From: Vulcanimicrobiota bacterium
GTDB lineage: Bacteria; Vulcanimicrobiota; Xenobia; Xenobiales; Xenobiaceae
Length of the DNA stretch: 64,000 nt
Direction: 5' to 3'
NCBI GenBank assembly: GCA_944322965.1
Contig: CALUQR010000002.1
Location: forward strand, 248,001 to 312,000
Shown here: positions 59,734 to 64,000 of the stretch, piece by piece
Layout: every line of letters starts with the position of its first letter
Numbering within the stretch: position 1 is the first letter of the stretch
Position numbers and translations under genes: made by a program
Notes under the pieces: generated by a model
The model's input: the letters and a program-made list of their open reading frames with translations, nothing else
What the model was told of the DNA's origin: nothing
Database searches by the model: none

Positions 59734-61011
59734 CTAAGGCTGGGAGGGCAGCGGAGCTAAATAGTAGGGCTGAGGGGAGCGCTCGAGCGCCTGCAGGGAG
59801 GGCTGGTAGGGGTTAGCGGGCGGGAGGGAAAGGGGCAGTTGTCCCCTGCGCCACAATTGCCAGAGGTTGGCCCAATTGGAAGCTTGGTAACTTAAGCCCT
59901 GCCAGAGGGAGGCTTGAGAGCTCAAATAGACGATCTGGGCCTGGGGGGACTTGGCCAGCTGGCGGGCCAAAGCGTAGGCCTCTTGGCGGTAGCCGATGCG
60001 GTCGATGAGCTTATGTTTTAGGGCCTGCTGACTATTAAAGATGCGCCCGTCGGCCAATTTGCGCACTTGGGGTAAAGTGAGCTTACCCTTTCTACCTTGG
60101 GCTACGACCTCCGTAAAGCGTTGCCAGCTCTGGGTAACTAAGTTCTGTAAGAGCTGGCGCTCGGCGGGACGCATTTCGCGGAAGGAGGAGCCTATATCCT
60201 TAAAGGAGGGGCCGCCATTGACGTTGCCGGAGGTGATAGTATTCATATCGACCCCCACCTTGCCCATAAGGCCCACTAACTCCGGGGTCTGCATAATGAC
60301 CCCGATGGAGCCCGTCCAAGAGCTGGGTTGGGCCACGATCTCTTGGGCGGCCATGGCGATATAGTAACCGCCCGAGCAGGCCATATCGTCAAAGAGGGCC
60401 ACGAGGGGCAGTTTACTCTCCTTTTTGAAGAGCTCCAACTCGTGGTAGATACTGTCGGAAGGGGCCACGCCGCCGCCGGGAGAGTTGATCTCTAAGATCA
60501 CCCCTTTGACCCGCTTCTGGGAGGCGATATACTTTAAGGCGTAACTCACCCGCTGGGGGGTAATAAATCCGCTCTCTCCGCTACTCGTCCAGTCGCCGGA
60601 GACGATCATCCCCTGCAAGGGGAGGACTACGATTAGATCGCGCTCCAGTCCGCTCTCTGGGGATTCCTTACCCCGGGCGTAACCCTTCTGAGGGTCGTCG
60701 ACTAGGTAGGTTTGGAAATGGCCGCTCTGGGAGAAATCCTTAGTAGACTCCAAATCGCCCCAGGCCCTCGCTAAGAGTCCCACCATCCCTGCCGAGAGGG
60801 TTAGGAGGATAGCTAGACCGACTACTAAGACTAGAGCCCCCAGACAGTAACAGCCCCAGCGGGCCCGCTTGCGCCCGTCGTTCTCTTGCACAATAGTGCC
60901 CGTAGAACCGTTCGCTCCCCCAGAGTTCTGGTTAGCGAGGGCGCCTAAGGGGACGGTAGAGTGATTGACCGGCTCTACCGCGGGTTGGTTAGGGAAGATA
61001 CTCTGGGGCAC
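59734..61011 (-). CDS. sppA: Signal peptide peptidase SppA-type serine protease
   Basis: Membrane protease that degrades leftover signal peptides. A charged N-terminus is followed by one membrane helix (near residues 55-80) and the protease domain. VILEINSPGGGVAPSD leads to the catalytic Ser in DDMACSGGYYIAMAAQ (near 211). The Lys partner is expected in FKDIGSSFREM, preceded by a short Asn/Gly/Pro insertion. TGSIGVIMQ and DGRIFNSQQALKHKLID are also present. The start is GTG 61011 after GGAGGTG. The C-terminal 90 residues are a Gln/Pro/Leu-rich extension. Confidence 0.92.
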   Translation of the reverse strand: MPQSIFPNQPAVEPVNHSTVPLGALANQNSGGANGSTGTIVQENDGRKRARWGCYCLGALVLVVGLAILLTLSAGMVGLLARAWGDLESTKDFSQSGHFQTYLVDDPQKGYARGKESPESGLERDLIVVLPLQGMIVSGDWTSSGESGFITPQRVSYALKYIASQKRVKGVILEINSPGGGVAPSDSIYHELELFKKESKLPLVALFDDMACSGGYYIAMAAQEIVAQPSSWTGSIGVIMQTPELVGLMGKVGVDMNTITSGNVNGGPSFKDIGSSFREMRPAERQLLQNLVTQSWQRFTEVVAQGRKGKLTLPQVRKLADGRIFNSQQALKHKLIDRIGYRQEAYALARQLAKSPQAQIVYLSSQASLWQGLSYQASNWANLWQLWRRGQLPLSLPPANPYQPSLQALERSPQPYYLAPLPSQP

Positions 61012-61109
61012 GGGGCCACCTCCTTCTAAGGCTTAAGGCGCTCGACTAGCTAAACCCCTCTTAACTTTCGCTTGGGGGGAGGAGATCCTGCGCTTACAAG
61101 TAGGGGAGT

Positions 61110-61583
61110 CTATCCCGCGGGGGCCTCGGAGAGGGGGAGGTAGATACAGAATGAGGGGCAGCCCGCTATATCTTGGAAGAAGCGCACTCGGCCATTGTGA
61201 GCGGCGATGAGAGGGGCTATAGAGCGAGTGGGGTTGGTCTCCCCATTAATTAAGAGGCAATGGGGCTCCGCCTGGGGCAGCTCTACCAATTCGCAAAAGC
61301 GCAATTCACAGTAGGAGCCTTCCGGTAAGTTCCACTTTCTCGCCTCTAAGCCCCCCAAGCGGGCGGCGCGCAAAGAGATGAGGACCGTACCCTTACTCAT
61401 CAGACCGCTAGCGTGCCAGGCCAAAGAGTGCAAGATCTGCTGTAATTGCGAAGCCTCTAAGCGCACCCAGAGACTCTCCTGGGGAGGGGCGATCTGCAGT
61501 TGGATGCCCTCCTTCAAGATGCGCGTCAAATGGCTCTCCATAGAGCTCAAAGAGCGATGTAAGTCGATGACATTATGACCCAT
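61110..61583 (-). CDS. Degenerate histidine-kinase ATPase-domain protein
   Basis: The order of segments follows the HATPase of large sensor kinases: LEASQLQQILHSLAWHASGLM in the N-box position, GTVLISLRAARLGG, then AHNGRVRFFQDIAGCPSFCIYLPL at the end. But the N-box Asn is replaced (LAWHASGL), the Asp-x-Gly-x-Gly (G1) and Gly-rich G2 motifs are missing, and there is no HisKA domain. With 157 residues it should not bind ATP normally. The ATG touches a GGGAG site without spacer. It stands 98 bases before sppA and its role is unknown. Confidence 0.6.
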   Translation of the reverse strand: MGHNVIDLHRSLSSMESHLTRILKEGIQLQIAPPQESLWVRLEASQLQQILHSLAWHASGLMSKGTVLISLRAARLGGLEARKWNLPEGSYCELRFCELVELPQAEPHCLLINGETNPTRSIAPLIAAHNGRVRFFQDIAGCPSFCIYLPLSEAPAG

Positions 61584-61766
61584 CTCCCTGGCGCCCTTCG
61601 CTTGCGCTCCCCCTTTTCCTGTACTCTCAGGCAGACTCTTGCGGAGCTTGCCATTTCCATGTTAGAAAATGTTCATAAATATCGTTTAAAGAGCAGGATT
61701 CGGAGGGTAGGAAAATAGAACTTACGGGGACAGGGTCATTTCGGTAGCCAGCGGGGATTTATTAGC

Positions 61767-62192
61767 TTGAAAAACAAAGTGCGTCGCTTCTTGCGCTCCT
61801 CTATCTTCCTCAATACCATTGTGGGGATCGTCTTGCTCCTACTCTTAGCGGTCGGAGCCTACAGCGGAGTCAATATTATCGTTGAACAGCGCCAAGAGTG
61901 CGCCCAGAAGCTAGTGGCCTTAGAAGCCTGTGAGCGAGAGATCGCGCAAGCTAAGGCGGAGATCAAAGTCCTGGAGAAAAAAGAGCGTCACTTGCGCCAG
62001 CCCCAAGGGGTGGAAGACGCCGCCCGCGAGAAATTGGGCATGGTACGCAAAGGGGAAGTAGTCTACGTAGTAGACGGAGTCCAGCCCTCCGACTTAGAGA
62101 GCCAACAACTCCAAGCCACCGCCGACGCCTACCAACCCGGCCGCCGCCCCTCCGGCCTCTTCTTCAGCCTCTTCGGACCGCTTATTTTTTAA
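61767..62192 (+). CDS. FtsB/DivIC-family septum protein
   Basis: Small single-pass membrane protein of the divisome. A short basic cytoplasmic end is followed by one membrane helix (about residues 13-35), then a coiled coil (EQRQECAQKLVALEACEREI to EKKERHLRQP), and the family motif ARE-KLGMVRKGEVVYVV. The C-terminal 35 residues are an extra Gln/Pro/Phe-rich tail. The start is TTG 61767. The stop lies directly against a heptamer-like repeat array. Confidence 0.88.
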   Translation: MKNKVRRFLRSSIFLNTIVGIVLLLLLAVGAYSGVNIIVEQRQECAQKLVALEACEREIAQAKAEIKVLEKKERHLRQPQGVEDAAREKLGMVRKGEVVYVVDGVQPSDLESQQLQATADAYQPGRRPSGLFFSLFGPLIF

Positions 62193-62222
62193 TGCGGAAT
62201 TCGGAATGCGTAATGCGTAATT
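62191..62222. repeat. Heptamer-like repeat array after the FtsB-like gene
   Basis: AATGCGG-AATTCGG-AATGCGT-AATGCGT-AATT follows the stop without a gap. Same unit family as modules 1 and 2. Confidence 0.8.
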
Positions 62223-62335
62223 GGGAAGGTGCGGCAAGGGGGTGGGGCGCAGCTCTAACTTTGGTTCCGTCGGTGACTTAGGGGCGAGGAGTCTCGGGTG
62301 AATGACTGGCGGATTCCGTAGGAAACTTGGCGGGG
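62223..62335. repeat. Dispersed repeat, copy 3
   Basis: Aligns over about 110 bases with 63569-63690, sharing stretches such as CTAACTTTGGTTCC / ATAACTTTAGTTTC and TGACTGG..GGAT(C/T)CCG. Also shares the GGATCCGGA core with copies 1 and 2. Confidence 0.65.
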
Positions 62336-62351
62336 GGTAGGGGTAATGTGG

Positions 62352-62392
62352 AATTCGTAATTAGGAATTCGTAATTGGGTTAGTGAGGAATT
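62352..62392. repeat. Perfect 41-bp direct repeat, left copy
   Basis: Identical at all 41 positions to 63364-63404. The two copies bracket the FkbM-type methyltransferase gene. Built of AATTCGT/AATTAGG units followed by a unique GGGTTAGTGAGG end. Confidence 0.95.
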
Positions 62393-62446
62393 AGGGGGGG
62401 GTGTAGTTCGTTTTGAATCAGTTGAAGTGTAAATCAGAGGTTTAAA

Positions 62447-63352
62447 ATGTCTTTTGAGCGTACATGGACCAAATTGTTAGGTAAGATTTCGCGGGCGCCG
62501 CGTCGTTGGGGGTGGGGTGAGCCTGACGCTAGTTACGTTTCGCAGCGCTTAGTTAGCGATTTGCGTTCTTACGAGCGTTTATACCCCGCTTTGGAGGATG
62601 CTGCGCAGCGGCGTCAGTTTTATGAGCATTTGCGAGCGGCGAAATTGGCCTTGTCGCCCGTCATGGATGTAGAGGGGGGACAGTACGAGCGAGTAGGCGA
62701 TCAGGAGGCCGATGGCGGGTATGTGATGCTCAAGTGGAAACTGCCCGAACCTAGTGAGCGTATCGCCTATTCTATAGGGATCTGTGACGACGTAACCTGG
62801 GACAAAGATTTAGCCCAGCGCGGTTATCAGGTCTATATGTACGACCATACTATCGAAGGACTAGTAGAGTCGCACCCCAATTTCCATTTCTTTAAGATCG
62901 GGATCTGCGGAGAGCCCAAGGTAGACAAATGTCAGACCTTAGCGGAGATGGTAGCCTCCAACGGCCATACTCAGCAGAAGAATATGATCCTTAAAATTGA
63001 CGTTGAAGGCGCTGAACACGCCTCCTTCAACGCCTGTACCCCGGAACTGCTCCAGCAGTTTAGCCAAATAGTAGTCGAATGGCACCGACTCACCGATTAT
63101 AAGGACTCAAAGAACATCCTCAACGCTATCCAGCGTCTGAACCAAACCCATCAAGCCATCCATATCCATGGCAATAACTTCTCGCCTACCGTAGGGCGAG
63201 TAGCCGACATCGAACTGCCAGAAGTATTAGAAATGACCTACCTGCGCCGCGACCTGGCCCATTTTATACCCTCCCAACGCTTCTTCCCCACCCCCTTAGA
63301 TCGACCCTGTGATAAGACCCTCCTCGACTGGGAACTGGGCTACTGGACTTAA
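62447..63352 (+). CDS. FkbM-type SAM-dependent methyltransferase
   Basis: The C-terminal half shows the FkbM signature ILKIDVEGAEHASFNA, with the upstream SAM region YSIGICDDVTWDKDLAQRG and VYMYDHTIEG. Family members methylate sugars, hydroxyls or small-molecule products. The N-terminal 60 residues are basic and unmatched. Flanked by perfect 41-bp direct repeats about 1.0 kb apart, it looks like a small cassette added next to the core genes. The start follows AGAGGTTTAAA, a weak ribosome site. Confidence 0.83.
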   Translation: MSFERTWTKLLGKISRAPRRWGWGEPDASYVSQRLVSDLRSYERLYPALEDAAQRRQFYEHLRAAKLALSPVMDVEGGQYERVGDQEADGGYVMLKWKLPEPSERIAYSIGICDDVTWDKDLAQRGYQVYMYDHTIEGLVESHPNFHFFKIGICGEPKVDKCQTLAEMVASNGHTQQKNMILKIDVEGAEHASFNACTPELLQQFSQIVVEWHRLTDYKDSKNILNAIQRLNQTHQAIHIHGNNFSPTVGRVADIELPEVLEMTYLRRDLAHFIPSQRFFPTPLDRPCDKTLLDWELGYWT

Positions 63353-63363
63353 AGATAATTCGT

Positions 63364-63404
63364 AATTCGTAATTAGGAATTCGTAATTGGGTTAGTGAGG
63401 AATT
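63364..63404. repeat. Perfect 41-bp direct repeat, right copy
   Basis: Same 41 bases as 62352-62392, starting eleven bases after the methyltransferase stop. Confidence 0.95.
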
Positions 63405-63483
63405 TTAGGTTGCCGCTGGACGGAAGTTCTGGCGGCAACTTTTGTTTTTGCGGGACTTATGGGCGAGATGGCCAGAAGCAATT

Positions 63484-63568
63484 GCGGAATTCGGAGTTCG
63501 GAATGCGCTTATCTGGCAGCCTCCGGCCGCCAGATAAATTCGTAATTAGGAATGCGTAATGCGTAATT
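63484..63568. repeat. Heptamer-like array with embedded hairpin (module 3)
   Basis: GCGGAATTCGGAGTTCGGAATGCG and AATTCGTAATTAGGAATGCGT arrays flank a 9-bp hairpin (63509-63517 with 63529-63537). Confidence 0.8.
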
Positions 63569-63690
63569 GAGGGAGTCGCGGCTGGAGCGGGGCGTGGCTA
63601 TAACTTTAGTTTCGGCGGGACTCAGGGGCAGTGCGGCTTGGGGAAATGACTGGTTGGATCCGGAGTAGCACAGCTTGGGGGAAAATCGTT
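63569..63690. repeat. Dispersed repeat, copy 4
   Basis: Counterpart of 62223-62335 with about 70 percent visible identity, including TGACTGGTTGGATCCGGAGTA. Lies directly after the module 3 array, as copy 3 lies directly after its array. Confidence 0.65.
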
Positions 63691-63784
63691 AGGGGTGTGC
63701 GGGGCGGGGCGAAAGGCATCCAAAGCGATTCTGGCATAGGCTCAGCTACTTTCGGAGCCGCCAAGCCACTAACAAGCAGCCACC

Positions 63785-63818
63785 TAATTCCGAATTACGC
63801 ATTCCGCATTCCGAATTA
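63785..63818. repeat. Heptamer-like array (module 4)
   Basis: Inverted orientation of the same units: TAATTCCG-AATTACG-CATTCCG-CATTCCG-AATT. The 63353-63914 spacer otherwise holds no credible gene. Confidence 0.75.
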
Positions 63819-63914
63819 ACCCAAGCTCGCCCTTAAGTCTTGCGTTAACCTTGCTTACGGTGATAACTTAGGTACAGGCCGCTATGTAAGTACGACATTT
63901 AAAAGGGGGTAGTT

Positions 63915-64000
63915 ATGGGGCATGATTCGAGTTACAAGCGTCTTTTTAGCCATGTGGAGGTGGTAGAGTCTTGTGTAAGTGGATTCTTACCGCGTTGGTT
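63915..64000 (+). CDS. Rpn-family recombination-promoting nuclease, 3'-truncated
   Basis: Only the first 28 codons are in the window. They read HDSSYKRLFSH followed by VEVVESCVSGFLPRW, which matches the start of Rpn (transposase_31-like, PD-(D/E)XK fold) proteins, where HD-YK-LFS-PE-V--L--GF-P is usual. A GGGGGT stretch precedes ATG 63915. Rpn proteins cut DNA and promote recA-independent recombination; they are often multicopy and mobile-like. Confidence 0.75.
   Translation, partial: MGHDSSYKRLFSHVEVVESCVSGFLPRW

Noticed and set aside
63631-63819. Forward frame of 62 codons in the repeat region before the Rpn gene
   Set aside because: It runs through a dispersed repeat and a heptamer-like array, so it is not a gene.

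Overview
The window is a gene-dense bacterial chromosome segment with 56 protein genes called and no rRNA or tRNA gene recognised. It is GC-rich by eye, yet it uses the leucine codon TTA heavily, and GTG or TTG starts are common. The core genes (pyrH-frr-uppS, priA, rarA, lepA, HU, and rimP-nusA-ylxR-infB-rbfA-nrnA) are bacterial. An L27 with a 9-residue leader, a YtxH protein, DUF4127, DUF1015 and UPF0210 proteins, an HpnH-type hopanoid enzyme, and many TPR/FHA/PP2C/kinase proteins suggest an uncultivated lineage, perhaps in the Terrabacteria (Melainabacteria-, Margulisbacteria- or Armatimonadota-like). That placement is a guess; the phylum cannot be fixed from this window.

Layout. Positions 1-4.4 kb hold a truncated gene for a protein built of 41-residue TPR-like repeats, a small protein and a secreted asparaginase. 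At 4.5-18.4 kb lies a long forward series: pyrH, frr, a small coupled ORF, uppS, a permease, hydantoinase A, a small HExxH protein, UPF0210, a phosphoglycerate-mutase-like phosphatase, rarA, endonuclease IV, an anchored solute-binding protein and a tRNA nucleotidyltransferase. At 18.5-25.6 kb are a giant Ser/Thr kinase with a TPR tail, a secreted SPOR protein and priA. At 25.6-35.3 kb are a lytic transglycosylase, a zinc-ribbon/TIM-barrel/DUF4127 trio and the reverse-strand translation operon.

At 35.6-41.5 kb sits the most unusual block, a phospho-signalling island. It has a zinc-ribbon/pseudokinase/PP2C fusion, a von Willebrand A protein, a triple-zinc-ribbon FHA protein and a TPR-FHA protein. 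At 41.6-47.3 kb are rpmA, plsC, a methyltransferase, an HpnH-like radical SAM enzyme, HU and lepA.

At 47.3-53.0 kb are an RTX-repeat protein ending in an M91-like metallopeptidase, an ATP-grasp ligase, and DUF296 and DUF1015 proteins, with repeat-filled spacers. At 53.3-62.2 kb are a glycine-zipper protein, manA, nadK, an isochorismatase-like hydrolase, a STAS protein, a YtxH protein, an ABC exporter pair, sppA, a degenerate histidine-kinase ATPase domain and an FtsB/DivIC protein.

The last 2 kb is accessory: an FkbM-type methyltransferase gene bracketed by a perfect 41-bp direct repeat, heptamer-like repeat arrays with embedded hairpins, and the start of an Rpn-family nuclease gene cut by the window end.

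Working together (inference): the kinase at 18.5 kb could supply the phosphothreonine marks that the FHA proteins read and the PP2C enzyme removes, with the vWA and TPR proteins as scaffolds. PyrH, UppS, ManA, SppA, the SPOR protein, the transglycosylase and the FtsB-like protein serve envelope growth and division. PriA, RarA and Nfo serve replication and repair.
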